Assembly (NCBI RefSeq): GCF_028023675.1
Contig: NZ_JAQIOZ010000003.1
Location: 186,001 to 250,000, forward strand
Length of the DNA: 64,000 bases
Reading direction: 5' to 3'
From: Primorskyibacter aestuariivivens
GTDB lineage: Bacteria; Pseudomonadota; Alphaproteobacteria; Rhodobacterales; Rhodobacteraceae
Shown: in pieces, positions 53,740 through 62,319 of the stretch
Layout: each line of letters starts with the position of its first letter
Numbering within the stretch: the first letter of the stretch is position 1
Notes under the pieces: model-generated
Databases searched by the model: none
The model's input: only the letters and a program-made list of their open reading frames with translations
Told to the model about the DNA's origin: nothing
Position numbers and translations under genes: made by a program

Positions 53740-55067
53740 TCCACCAATTTCGCGGCCAATATGTTCTGTCGTTTCACCGCCGCCTCCAGATCAAAGGATA
53801 CCACGGCACTGTCGCGCACCACCGGGCGGCCCTCAACAAAAAGGTCCCGCACCCGGGTCGGACCGGCAAGAAGCAGCGCAGCGCGGTCCCAGCTGCCTGC
53901 GGCCTCCACGCCGGACATGTCCCAGACCGCGATATCGGCGCGCTTGCCCACGGCAATCTGTCCACAATCGTCACGGCCCAGCACCTCGGCCCCGCCGCGC
54001 GTGGCGATCCTGAGCGCCTCACGCGCGCTCATCGCATCGGCTCCGCGCGCCACCCGTTGCAGTAACATCGCCTGCCGTGCCTCGGATACGAGGTTACCGC
54101 TGTCATTGCTGGCCGAGCCATCGACGCCAAGCCCCACCTTGACGCCAGCATCGCGCATGGCGCGCACTGGTGCGATTCCCGATCCCAGCCGACAATTGGA
54201 ACAGGGACAATGCGCCACGCCGGTGCGCGAGCGGGCAAAGAGGTCAATCTCCTGCCTGTCCAGCTTCACGCAATGGGCGTGCCACACATCATCGCCGGTC
54301 CAGCCCAGATCCTCGGCATATTGCCCCGGGCGGCAGCCGAAGTTTTCGAGGCTATAGGCGATGTCTTCGTCATTCTCGGCCAGATGGGTGTGCAGCATCA
54401 CGCCCTTGTCGCGGGCCAGAAGCGCCGCATCACGCATCAGATCACGGCTGACCGAAAAGGGCGAGCAGGGGGCCAGTCCGACCCGCACCATCGCGCCCTC
54501 GGACGGATCGTGAAAGGCGTCCACGACGCGGATCATGTCTTCAAGGATCGCACGTTCCTCTTCGACCAGCGCGTCGGGCGGCAGCCCCCCGTCGCTTTCG
54601 CCAATGCTCATGGCGCCGCGCGTCGGGTGAAAACGCAGCCCCACCTCGCGCGCCGCATCAATCGTGTCCTCCAGACGTGCGCCGTTGGGGTAGAGGTAGA
54701 GGTGGTCGGAGGACATGGTACAGCCCGACAGCGCCAGTTCCGCCAGACCCACCTGAGCCGAGGTGAACATCTCGTCCGGACCAAAGCGCGCCCAGATCGG
54801 ATAAAGCGTCTTGAGCCAGCCAAACAGCAGCGCATCCTGCCCGCCGGGCACCGCGCGGGTCAGCGTCTGGTAGAGATGGTGATGGGTGTTTACCAGCCCC
54901 GGTGTGATCAGACAGTGGGATGCCTGCACCAATTCGCCATCGCTGTGCAGGTCAGGGCCGATTTCGGCGATCACGCCATCGCGGAGCCGGATATCCACAT
55001 CAGCAAGTTCGCTGTTGGGATCGTCCATGGTCAGCACGTGACCAGCGTTTTTCAGCAGAATTTCCAT
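53736..55067 (-). CDS. 8-oxoguanine deaminase (AtzB/TrzN-like amidohydrolase)
   Basis: A 443-aa amidohydrolase. THHHLYQTLTRA is the HxH metal motif, preceded by ITPGLVN. THLAENDED, HAHCVKLD and LGVDGSASND complete the metal-site set. These residues match the 8-oxoguanine deaminase group (related to hydroxydechloroatrazine hydrolase). The start at 55065-55067 is chosen over an upstream ATG; GAGG lies ahead. Operon with the CAP gene. Confidence 0.87.
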   Translation of the reverse strand: MEILLKNAGHVLTMDDPNSELADVDIRLRDGVIAEIGPDLHSDGELVQASHCLITPGLVNTHHHLYQTLTRAVPGGQDALLFGWLKTLYPIWARFGPDEMFTSAQVGLAELALSGCTMSSDHLYLYPNGARLEDTIDAAREVGLRFHPTRGAMSIGESDGGLPPDALVEEERAILEDMIRVVDAFHDPSEGAMVRVGLAPCSPFSVSRDLMRDAALLARDKGVMLHTHLAENDEDIAYSLENFGCRPGQYAEDLGWTGDDVWHAHCVKLDRQEIDLFARSRTGVAHCPCSNCRLGSGIAPVRAMRDAGVKVGLGVDGSASNDSGNLVSEARQAMLLQRVARGADAMSAREALRIATRGGAEVLGRDDCGQIAVGKRADIAVWDMSGVEAAGSWDRAALLLAGPTRVRDLFVEGRPVVRDSAVVSFDLEAAVKRQNILAAKLVE

Positions 55068-55234
55068 ATGTAACCTCAGATCAACGCCCATTTCTGAGGA
55101 GAACACGCCGCGCCGGAAAAGGGCAAATTACGCGCGGGTCGCGGCAAGTGTAGCGTAGGGCGCGCGTGTCAGGAAGACCGCTCGCCCCGTCGTGCGACCA
55201 AAGGCAGTCTTTGGAAAAACCGGATAATCGCGCG

Positions 55235-56029
55235 TCAGGTGCCGTGCAGCAGCTTCATGGCTTGTGCGTGCAGCGTGGTGTTGGCGGCGGCCAGCACCTG
55301 TCCGCCGTCATGTACCGGGCCGCCGCTCCAGTCGGTGACAATCCCGCCTGCGGCTTCGATCACCGCGATGGGGGCCTGAATGTCATAGGCGTTCAAACCG
55401 GCCTCGATCACGAGGTCTATCTGCCCGGCAGCAAGCAGGGCGTAAGCGTAGCAATCCATGCCGTAGCGGGTCAGTTGCACCTTGGCCGCCACCCGGTGAA
55501 AGGCCGCGCCCTCGGCATCGGTGCCGACCTCGGGAAAGGTGGTGAAGAGCACTGCGGCGTCGAGTCGGTCGGTCGCGCGCGTCGACAAGCCATTGCTCCC
55601 ATGTGGTCCGGAAAATTGCGCCCCCTGCGGGCTGCCGGTGAACCGTTCGCCGATATAGGGCTGGTCAATCACGCCAAGAAAGGGACCGTTTTCGTCGGAC
55701 AGGGCGATCAGGGTTCCCCAGGTGGGAGTGCCGCTGATGAAACCACGCGTGCCGTCGATCGGGTCAAGCACCCAGGTCAACCCACTGGTCCCGACCTGAT
55801 GGCCGAACTCTTCGCCAAGGATCGCGTCGTCGGGACGTGCCGTGGCCAGCACATCGCGCATGGCCTGTTCCGCGGCGCGGTCCGCCACGGTCACCGGGTC
55901 GAACCCGGCATCAAGCTTGTTCTCTGTTGCCAGATTGCTGCCCCGGAAATACGGCAAGATGGCCGCGCGGGCAGCGTCGGCCATCTTATGCGCCACCTCG
56001 GTCAGGTGGGTAATATCCCGGTCGGACAT
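55235..56029 (-). CDS. inositol-monophosphatase-family phosphatase (HisN/SuhB-like)
   Basis: A 264-aa Mg2+-dependent phosphatase. GEEFG, the metal motif DPIDGTRGFISGTP and the second motif region YDIQAPIAVIEAAGG are intact. The GFISGTPTWGT stretch is typical of the HisN (histidinol-phosphate phosphatase) branch. The ATG at 56027-56029 follows GGGAGG. No his genes are adjacent, so the name is left open. Confidence 0.85.
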   Translation of the reverse strand: MSDRDITHLTEVAHKMADAARAAILPYFRGSNLATENKLDAGFDPVTVADRAAEQAMRDVLATARPDDAILGEEFGHQVGTSGLTWVLDPIDGTRGFISGTPTWGTLIALSDENGPFLGVIDQPYIGERFTGSPQGAQFSGPHGSNGLSTRATDRLDAAVLFTTFPEVGTDAEGAAFHRVAAKVQLTRYGMDCYAYALLAAGQIDLVIEAGLNAYDIQAPIAVIEAAGGIVTDWSGGPVHDGGQVLAAANTTLHAQAMKLLHGT

Positions 56030-56079
56030 GCGCCTTGCCTCCCAAAAACGGACGCTGTTTGCGTCCGGCATCGGAAGTG

Positions 56080-56460
56080 TTATGCGACGTCGCTCAGCAC
56101 GCGGGCAAGTTCAAACAGGCGCCGACGCTGGTTTTCCGGAATAGCGTAGTAGGACCGCACGAGATCGAGCGCTTCCTTGTCGCCGAGCAGATCGGCAGGG
56201 ATCGTGCCTTCGGCAGCGTCTGTCGCAGCAACGTTTTCGCCATCCTCGATCCCTTCGAAGAAGAAGCTCACGGGCACGTCCAGCGCGTCCGCAATGTCCC
56301 AGAGTCGGGAGGCGCTGACACGGTTGGCACCGGTTTCGTATTTCTGGATCTGCTGGAACTTGATTCCCACATGTTCCGCCAGTTGTTGCTGGGTCATCCC
56401 AACCAGCCAACGACGATGGCGGACACGCTTTCCAACATGAACGTCCACAGGATGTGGCAT
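56080..56460 (-). CDS. XRE-family transcriptional regulator
   Basis: A 126-aa regulator. The helix-turn-helix (about 12-66) contains RRWLVGMTQQQLAEHVGIKF and QQIQKYETGANRVSASRL. A C-terminal segment that may oligomerise follows (KEALDLVRSYYAIPENQRRR). The start at 56458-56460 (MPHPVDVHVGKR) has AAGGAT upstream. Such Xre proteins are widespread in Rhodobacteraceae. It is divergent from the quinone oxidoreductase; the target is unknown. Confidence 0.9.
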   Translation of the reverse strand: MPHPVDVHVGKRVRHRRWLVGMTQQQLAEHVGIKFQQIQKYETGANRVSASRLWDIADALDVPVSFFFEGIEDGENVAATDAAEGTIPADLLGDKEALDLVRSYYAIPENQRRRLFELARVLSDVA

Positions 56461-56772
56461 ACTGATATCCTTCACTCACGTTATGATCTTGCCGGAGTTG
56501 CAGCAAGATCCCTAATATTTCTTTAGCGGTAACAGCCCCAGTGTGTCCCGCGCGCTCAGATTAATCGCACCCCTGCAACTTAGGCGAAGATACGGGAGCA
56601 GCCCCGGAAAGCAAGAAAAAAGACGCATCTAAAGCTGTTCAACCCCTTGTCGCACACGCAGAACGGTAAAGCAGCACCGCGCGAAAAATCCATGTCGGGC
56701 ACGTCTCATGTTGCCTCTGCCCTGCAAAAATGGCAGGTCCGTTGCAAAGATTTCACAGGGTCCTGTCACGTT
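56461..56772. other. 312-base divergent spacer between XRE gene and quinone oxidoreductase
   Basis: No gene or strong repeat is seen. The left half is relatively A+T-rich (for example TAATATTTCTTTAGCG). It must hold promoters for both genes. The start region of the oxidoreductase lacks a strong ribosome site. Confidence 0.5.
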
Positions 56773-57732
56773 ATGCGCGCATTCCACATTCCGGTCGCCG
56801 GGCAACCTGCGGCGCTTCACACTCTGCCTGTTCCGGAGCCCAAGCCCGGCGAAATCCGCGTCAGGATTGCCGCCTGCGGGTTGAACTTCGCTGATTTGCT
56901 TATGGAAAAAGGCACGTATCAGGATACGCCGGACGCGCCCTTCACCCTTGGGATGGAAGTGGCCGGGACGGTCGATGCCCTTGGCGAGGGGGTGACAGGG
57001 TTTGAGGTTGGCACACGTATAGCGGTATTCGGCGGGCAGGGCGGGCTTGCCGAATATGGCTGCTTCCCGGCGGATCGCGCCGTTGCGCTTCCGGAAACGA
57101 TGAGTTTCACGGACGCGGCTGCATTTCAGATCGCTTACGGTACGTCACATCTGGCGCTGGATCACCGCGCGCGGCTGCAACCGGGGGAAACCCTTCTGGT
57201 GCTGGGCGCGGCCGGGGGTGTTGGTCTGACCGCCGTGGAAATCGGCAAGCTGATGGGCGCGACGGTGATTGCCTGCGCCCGCGGCATGGACAAGCTTGAG
57301 GCCGCCCGGACCGCCGGGGCCGATCATCTTCTCGATGCGACGACCGCCGATATCCGGGCCGAGGTCAAGGCGCTGGGCGGGGCGGATGTGGTCTATGACC
57401 CGGTGGGGGGTGATCAGTTCATCGCCGCCTTCCGCGCCTGCAACCCCGAGGCCCGCATCCTGCCCATCGGCTTTGCCAGCGGAGAGGTGCCGCAGATCAA
57501 GGCCAACCACCTGCTGGTCAAGAATATCACAGTGATGGGGCTGTACTGGGGCGGCTACCTTCAATTCCGACCCAAGGTGCTGACCGACTCGCTGCGCACG
57601 CTCATGGACTGGCACGCCGATGGCAGGATCAAACCGCATGTCAGCCATGTGCTGCCACTGGAGAAGGCGGGCGAGGCGCTGGCGCTGCTGCGGGACCGGA
57701 AATCGACGGGCAAGGTGGTGGTGACGCCATAA
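56773..57732 (+). CDS. NADPH:quinone oxidoreductase family protein (zeta-crystallin-like MDR)
   Basis: A 319-aa zinc-free medium-chain dehydrogenase/reductase. CGLNFADLLMEKGTYQ and the GroES-like N-domain are followed by the Rossmann motif VLGAAGGVGLTAVEIGKLMG and VVYDPVGGDQF. This group reduces quinones or acryloyl-CoA-like enoyl substrates. The ATG at 56773 fits the family N-terminus (MRAFHI). Divergent from the XRE regulator. Confidence 0.87.
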   Translation: MRAFHIPVAGQPAALHTLPVPEPKPGEIRVRIAACGLNFADLLMEKGTYQDTPDAPFTLGMEVAGTVDALGEGVTGFEVGTRIAVFGGQGGLAEYGCFPADRAVALPETMSFTDAAAFQIAYGTSHLALDHRARLQPGETLLVLGAAGGVGLTAVEIGKLMGATVIACARGMDKLEAARTAGADHLLDATTADIRAEVKALGGADVVYDPVGGDQFIAAFRACNPEARILPIGFASGEVPQIKANHLLVKNITVMGLYWGGYLQFRPKVLTDSLRTLMDWHADGRIKPHVSHVLPLEKAGEALALLRDRKSTGKVVVTP

Positions 57733-57824
57733 GCTTTGCAAACCGATGCAGATTTTGACCCAACCGGGCGCAAGACGGCAATTGCCCCTTGCCGAATGTG
57801 ACCCGCCGTCTTAGGCCCCTTTTC

Positions 57825-58646
57825 ATGCGAATACTCTTTCTTGGCGATGTGATGGGGCGGGCCGGTCGGCGCGCGGTAACGGAAAATCTGGCGCGTCTGC
57901 GGAGCGACTGGAAGGTCGATTTCGCCGTGGTCAATGCTGAGAATTCTTCCAACGGGGCCGGGCTGTCGGGCGCGCATGCCAAGCTGTTGCTTGAGGCCGG
58001 GGCGGATTGCCTGACGCTGGGCGATCACGCCTTTGACCAGCGCGAGATGCTGCAATTCATCGAGACCGAACCGCGTATCCTGCGCCCGCTCAACTTTGCC
58101 AAGGATGCGCCGGGGCGTGGCGCGGCGATCTTTGATGCCGGGCGCGGACGCAAGATCCTTGTGACACAGGTGCTGGGGCAGGTCTTCATGAAGCGGCCCT
58201 TCGATGACCCGTTCTCGGCGCTGGACGGAGTGCTGCGCCGCCATCCGCTGGGCGGCACGGTTCAGGCCAGCCTTGTGGATATCCATTGCGAGGCCACCAG
58301 CGAAAAAATGGGTGTCGGCCATTTCTGTGACGGGCGCACCAGTCTGGTCGTGGGCACGCATACACATATCCCGACGGCGGACGCTCAGATTCTGCCCGGC
58401 GGCACTGGTCTGCTGTCTGATGCGGGGATGTGCGGCGACTACAATTCGGTGATCGGCATGGACAAGGCCGAGCCGATGCGCCGCTTCGTGACCGGCATGT
58501 CAAAGGGCCGCTTTACGCCCGCCAATGAAGAGGCGACGCTGTCTGGCGTGGTTGTGGATACCGATGATCGCACCGGCAAGGCCACGGCGATCCACATGGT
58601 GCGTCAGGGCGGGCGCTTGCAGCCTTCCGGCCCGCCTGCCGCATGA
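57825..58646 (+). CDS. YmdB-family metallophosphoesterase (TIGR00282)
   Basis: A 273-aa metallophosphoesterase; MRILFLGDVMGRAGRRAV, NAENSSNGAGLS, TLGDHAFDQREM, VDIHCEATSEKMG and THTHIPTADAQI are metal ligands in order. YmdB homologues cut cyclic nucleotides or act as RNA-linked 2',3'-phosphodiesterases. The start at 57825 gives the conserved beginning. It overlaps the EamA gene by ATGA. Confidence 0.9.
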   Translation: MRILFLGDVMGRAGRRAVTENLARLRSDWKVDFAVVNAENSSNGAGLSGAHAKLLLEAGADCLTLGDHAFDQREMLQFIETEPRILRPLNFAKDAPGRGAAIFDAGRGRKILVTQVLGQVFMKRPFDDPFSALDGVLRRHPLGGTVQASLVDIHCEATSEKMGVGHFCDGRTSLVVGTHTHIPTADAQILPGGTGLLSDAGMCGDYNSVIGMDKAEPMRRFVTGMSKGRFTPANEEATLSGVVVDTDDRTGKATAIHMVRQGGRLQPSGPPAA

Positions 58647-59578
58647 CGAGCGGTGAACGCGGGGTCCTGATTGGGTTGCTCATCGTGATGGGCGCGGGAT
58701 GGGGCATCACACAGCCGCTGGCCAAGATCGCCGTCTCTGAAGGCTACCGGCATTTCGGGCTGATCTTCTGGCAATTGGTGATCGGCGCGGTGCTGCTCGG
58801 GGCGATCACGGTGATCCGGGGGCGGCGTCTGCCGCTCGGGTCCCGGCAGCTGCGGCTCTATCTAGTGATTGCGCTCATTGGCACGATCTTTCCCAATACG
58901 GCAAGTTTCGAAGCAGCCCGCCATTTGCCATCCGGTATCCTGTCGATCACCCTGTCGCTGGTTCCGATGTTCGCCTTTCCCATCGCGCTGGTCCTTGGCA
59001 ACGAGGGTTTCAGCCTGCGCCGCATGGGTGGATTGGTGCTGGGCCTCTGCGGCGTGCTGCTGATCATTGGTCCCGAGGCCAGCCTGCCCGATCCCGCCAT
59101 GGTGGTCTGGATCCCGCTGGCGCTGGTGGCCCCGTTTTTCTACGGGCTTGAGGGCAATGTGGTGGCGCGCTGGGGCATCTCTGGGCTGGACCCGATCCAG
59201 GTTCTGTTCGGGGCCTCGGTCGTGGGGGCGGTGATCGCCCTGCCGCTGGCGCTGGCAACCGGGCATTTCATCGACCCGCGCGGCCCGTGGGGCGCACCCG
59301 ATGCCGCGCTGGTGGCCTCGTCCGTGATCCACGCCGTGGTCTATAGCAGCTATGTCTGGATGGTCGGACGCGCCGGATCGGTCTTTGCCGCACAGGTGGC
59401 CTATCTGGTCACCGGCTTTGGCGTGGTCTGGGCAATCGTCCTGCTACGCGAAAGCTATTCGCCCTTTATTTGGGCGTCACTGGTGTTGATGTTTGCCGGG
59501 ATGGCATTGGTCCAGCCCCGGCGCAAAGGCACGCTTGCCCCGGTCGCTGCAACAGGTCATTCTGAGCGCCGGAGCTGA
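58643..59578 (+). CDS. EamA/DMT-superfamily transporter
   Basis: A 311-aa transporter with ten hydrophobic helices in two EamA repeats (about 10-145 and 155-295). The starts of each repeat carry GITQPLAKIAVSEGYRHFG and LVAPFFYGLEGNVVARWGI. Substrates of this family are amino acids, nucleosides or drugs. It overlaps the phosphoesterase upstream by ATGA and precedes the SLC13 gene with no gap. Confidence 0.88.
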   Translation: MTSGERGVLIGLLIVMGAGWGITQPLAKIAVSEGYRHFGLIFWQLVIGAVLLGAITVIRGRRLPLGSRQLRLYLVIALIGTIFPNTASFEAARHLPSGILSITLSLVPMFAFPIALVLGNEGFSLRRMGGLVLGLCGVLLIIGPEASLPDPAMVVWIPLALVAPFFYGLEGNVVARWGISGLDPIQVLFGASVVGAVIALPLALATGHFIDPRGPWGAPDAALVASSVIHAVVYSSYVWMVGRAGSVFAAQVAYLVTGFGVVWAIVLLRESYSPFIWASLVLMFAGMALVQPRRKGTLAPVAATGHSERRS

Positions 59579-61372
59579 ATGGGATTTTCAATGACCGCTT
59601 TACTGAACCTGTCGCAAACGGGGCAGGCCATCGTGACGCTTGCCGTGGTCGGTGTCATGTTCCTGCTCTTCATTCGCGAAATCTATCCCACGGAAGTTGT
59701 TGCCATTGCCGGAGCGACCTTCCTATTAGCGACGGGCGTTCTGCCCTATGAGCAGGGGCTTGCGGTGCTCTCCAACCCAGCGCCCTGGACCATTGCGGCG
59801 ATGTTCATCGTGATGGGGGCGCTGGTGCGCACCGGGGCGCTGGACAGTTTCACCAAGATCGCCGACCGGCAGGCCAAGACCAATCCGAAACGCGCCATCG
59901 TGTCGCTGATGACCTTCGTGGTGGTCGCCTCGGCGGTGGTGTCCAATACGCCGGTGGTGGTGGTGATGATCCCGGTCTTCGTGCAACTGGCGCGCACCAT
60001 GGGTATTCCGGTCTCCAAACTGCTGATCCCGCTCAGTTACGCGGCAATCCTCGGCGGTACGCTGACCCTGATCGGGACCTCGACCAACCTGCTTGTTGAT
60101 GGTGTGGCCCGCGCGCAGGGCATGGCCCCCTTCACGATTTTCGAGGTCACGCCGCTGGCCATCGTGCTGGTGATCTACGGCATGGTCTACCTTCGCTTCA
60201 TCGGTCCCTACCTGCTGCCCGAGCGCGACAGCATGGCCGACCTGCTCAGTGACAAATCCCGCATGAAGTTCTTTACCGAGGCGGTGATCCCACCCGACAG
60301 CAACCTGATCGGGCGCGAGGTCACGGGCGTGCAGCTGTTCAAACGCGAAGGCGTCCGGTTGATCGACGTGGTGCGCGGTGACCTGTCACTGCGCCGCAAC
60401 CTCAAGGGTGTTGAATTGCAGGTCGGTGACCGGGTGATCCTGCGCACGAAAATGACCGAGTTGCTGAGCCTGCAGCGCGACAAGTCGCTCAAACGGGTGG
60501 ACCAGGTCTCGGCCGTGGAAACAACCACGGTTGAGGTGCTGATCAGCCCGGGCTGCAAGATGGTGGGCCGGAGCCTTGGTCAGTTGCGGTTGCGGCGGCG
60601 TTACGGCGTTTATCCGCTGGCGGTGCACAGGCGGAACCAGAATATCGGCAGCCAGCTCGATGAACTGGTGGTCAAGGTGGGTGATACGCTGCTTCTCGAA
60701 GGCGCGCCGGATGATATCAAGCGGCTTGCCAACGATATGGACCTTGTCGACGTGACCCAACCCTCGGCCCGAGCCTTTCGCCGCAACCACGCGCCGGTGG
60801 CGCTTGCATCGCTGGTTTTGATCGTTGGGTTGGCGGCCTTTGGCGTGGCGCCGATCTTCCTGCTGAGCCTTGGGGCGGTGGCGCTGGTCCTGCTCACCCG
60901 CTGCATCGACGCGGATGAGGCGTTCTCCTTTGTCGACGGGCGGCTTTTGTCACTGATCTTTGCCATGCTGGCCATCGGGGCGGCACTGGAAAGCTCGGGC
61001 GCGGTGAGCCTCATCGTCTCCGCCATTGCGCCCTATATCGGCATGTTGCCCGGGCCGCTGATCATCTGGGCGATCTACCTTCTGACATCGGTCATGACCG
61101 AACTGGTGAGCAACAATGCGGTGGCCGTGGTGGTCACGCCTATTGCCATCGGGCTGGCCGACGCGCTGGGCATTGATGCGCGGCCCTTGGTGGTCGCGGT
61201 GATGGTCGCGGCCTCGGCCAGTTTCGCCACGCCGATCGGCTACCAGACGAACATGCTTGTCTATGGTCCGGGCGGCTACAAGTTCACCGATTTCATGAAG
61301 GTGGGCATTCCGCTCAACCTGACGGTCGGTCTGCTGGCCTCGCTGCTGATCCCGTTCATATGGCCGCTCTGA
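59579..61372 (+). CDS. SLC13-family permease with internal TrkA-C (RCK_C) domains
   Basis: A 597-aa divalent-anion/sodium-symporter-family protein. Two sets of membrane segments (about 15-205 and 405-597) surround two RCK_C domains (about 215-380), whose PDSNLIGREVTGVQLFKREG and SPGCKMVGRSLGQLRLRRRY are duplicated motifs. SNTPVVVVMIPV and SNNAVAVVVTPIAIGLA are the paired substrate-gate (SNT-type) motifs. Such permeases import sulfate, C4-dicarboxylates or taurine-like anions. The ATG at 59579 adjoins the EamA stop. An alternative start is at 59591. Confidence 0.88.
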   Translation: MGFSMTALLNLSQTGQAIVTLAVVGVMFLLFIREIYPTEVVAIAGATFLLATGVLPYEQGLAVLSNPAPWTIAAMFIVMGALVRTGALDSFTKIADRQAKTNPKRAIVSLMTFVVVASAVVSNTPVVVVMIPVFVQLARTMGIPVSKLLIPLSYAAILGGTLTLIGTSTNLLVDGVARAQGMAPFTIFEVTPLAIVLVIYGMVYLRFIGPYLLPERDSMADLLSDKSRMKFFTEAVIPPDSNLIGREVTGVQLFKREGVRLIDVVRGDLSLRRNLKGVELQVGDRVILRTKMTELLSLQRDKSLKRVDQVSAVETTTVEVLISPGCKMVGRSLGQLRLRRRYGVYPLAVHRRNQNIGSQLDELVVKVGDTLLLEGAPDDIKRLANDMDLVDVTQPSARAFRRNHAPVALASLVLIVGLAAFGVAPIFLLSLGAVALVLLTRCIDADEAFSFVDGRLLSLIFAMLAIGAALESSGAVSLIVSAIAPYIGMLPGPLIIWAIYLLTSVMTELVSNNAVAVVVTPIAIGLADALGIDARPLVVAVMVAASASFATPIGYQTNMLVYGPGGYKFTDFMKVGIPLNLTVGLLASLLIPFIWPL

Positions 61373-61377
61373 GCGTC

Positions 61378-61400
61378 GGTGGGCAGAACTGCCCACCCTA
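61378..61400. repeat. recurring 3'-end palindrome, copy 4
   Basis: GGTGGGCAG-AA-CTGCCCACC is a perfect 9-bp hairpin with a two-base loop, then CTAC. It stands between convergent genes and overlaps the stop codon of the glutamine amidotransferase by three bases. Confidence 0.75.
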
Positions 61401-62132
61401 CCCGTAGCGGTGAACGAAGCGTTGCAGGATAATCTCGGGCTGGGTCACATCCGCCGCGTGACACATGGCGATCAGGTCATTGGCGGTCTCGGGCGGGAAA
61501 TAGCCGTGGTTGCGATAGACCCCGATCCGGGTCTCGAACACCTTGGCATCGGCCTCTGGATGGAACTGCGTGGCATAGACGTTTTGACCAAAGCGCACCA
61601 TCTGGAACGGGCAGGGGGCCGAGCGCAAAAGATGCGCGCAACCGTGCGGCAATTCCTGCAGCGCTTCCTTGTGACCGACAAAGGCCTGAAACCGCGCGGG
61701 CAACCCTTCCAGCAAGGGATCACGCGCGCCGTCCTCGGTGACCTCGCAATCGGTCGGGCCCACCGGCTCGCCATAGCGCCGCTTGGACACATCCGCCTCC
61801 AGATGCGCGCCAAGGATGCCGATGCCGTAGCAACAGCCCATAAAGGGATGATCCGATCCTGTGATCGCGGGCATGAGCGACAAAACGGCACGCTCGATCC
61901 GCGCCTCAACTGGCGACTTATCCTCGGGCGCATCCGATACACAGCCCGGCCCGCCACCGACGATCACGCCCGCAAAATCGCGCGGGTCCAGCCCCTCGGG
62001 CAGGTCTTCGCAATCCAGCCGGATGCGATGACATTGGTCTTCGCGCAGCCCGCCCTTGGCGAGGATCGCGGCATATTCATCGTCCGAAGCATCCGTCTCC
62101 GGACGCAGCTGCAAGATCAGAAACTGTCCCAT
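61398..62132 (-). CDS. class I glutamine amidotransferase domain protein
   Basis: A 244-aa class I GATase-family protein. FMGCCYGIGILG supplies the nucleophile Cys (GxCxG pattern); HPEAD near the C-terminus supplies the His/Glu pair. Unlike GuaA it has no attached synthase domain. Homologues act in unknown amidation or as stand-alone GMP-synthase-like GATases. Starts at the ATG at 62130-62132. It lies between two SLC13-type permease genes, which may be coincidence. Confidence 0.85.
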   Translation of the reverse strand: MGQFLILQLRPETDASDDEYAAILAKGGLREDQCHRIRLDCEDLPEGLDPRDFAGVIVGGGPGCVSDAPEDKSPVEARIERAVLSLMPAITGSDHPFMGCCYGIGILGAHLEADVSKRRYGEPVGPTDCEVTEDGARDPLLEGLPARFQAFVGHKEALQELPHGCAHLLRSAPCPFQMVRFGQNVYATQFHPEADAKVFETRIGVYRNHGYFPPETANDLIAMCHAADVTQPEIILQRFVHRYG

Positions 62133-62179
62133 GGCAGGCTCTTAGCGCGCCCTGTCCAAATGCAAAAGTCCGTATCTTC

Positions 62180-62235
62180 TCTGGTTCGAAAATATCCCGG
62201 GGGAGTCGCGCAGCGACGGGGCAGCGCCCCCATTC
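62180..62235. repeat. dispersed repeat, copy 2 (inverted relative to 41593)
   Basis: CTTCTCTGGTTCGAAAATAT followed by CCCGGGGGAG matches the reverse complement of the segment at 41613-41640 with 24 of 27 bases the same. A weak hairpin (CGGGGCAG with CTGCCCCG nearby) follows. Both copies lie between genes. Confidence 0.6.
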
Positions 62236-62319
62236 TGCCCCGCAGGGGCTCAAACCTGCGCGCGTCAGCGCTCATATTGGTGAAACGCGCTTGCGGACGG
62301 AAAGCCGGTTCCCGGAGCC

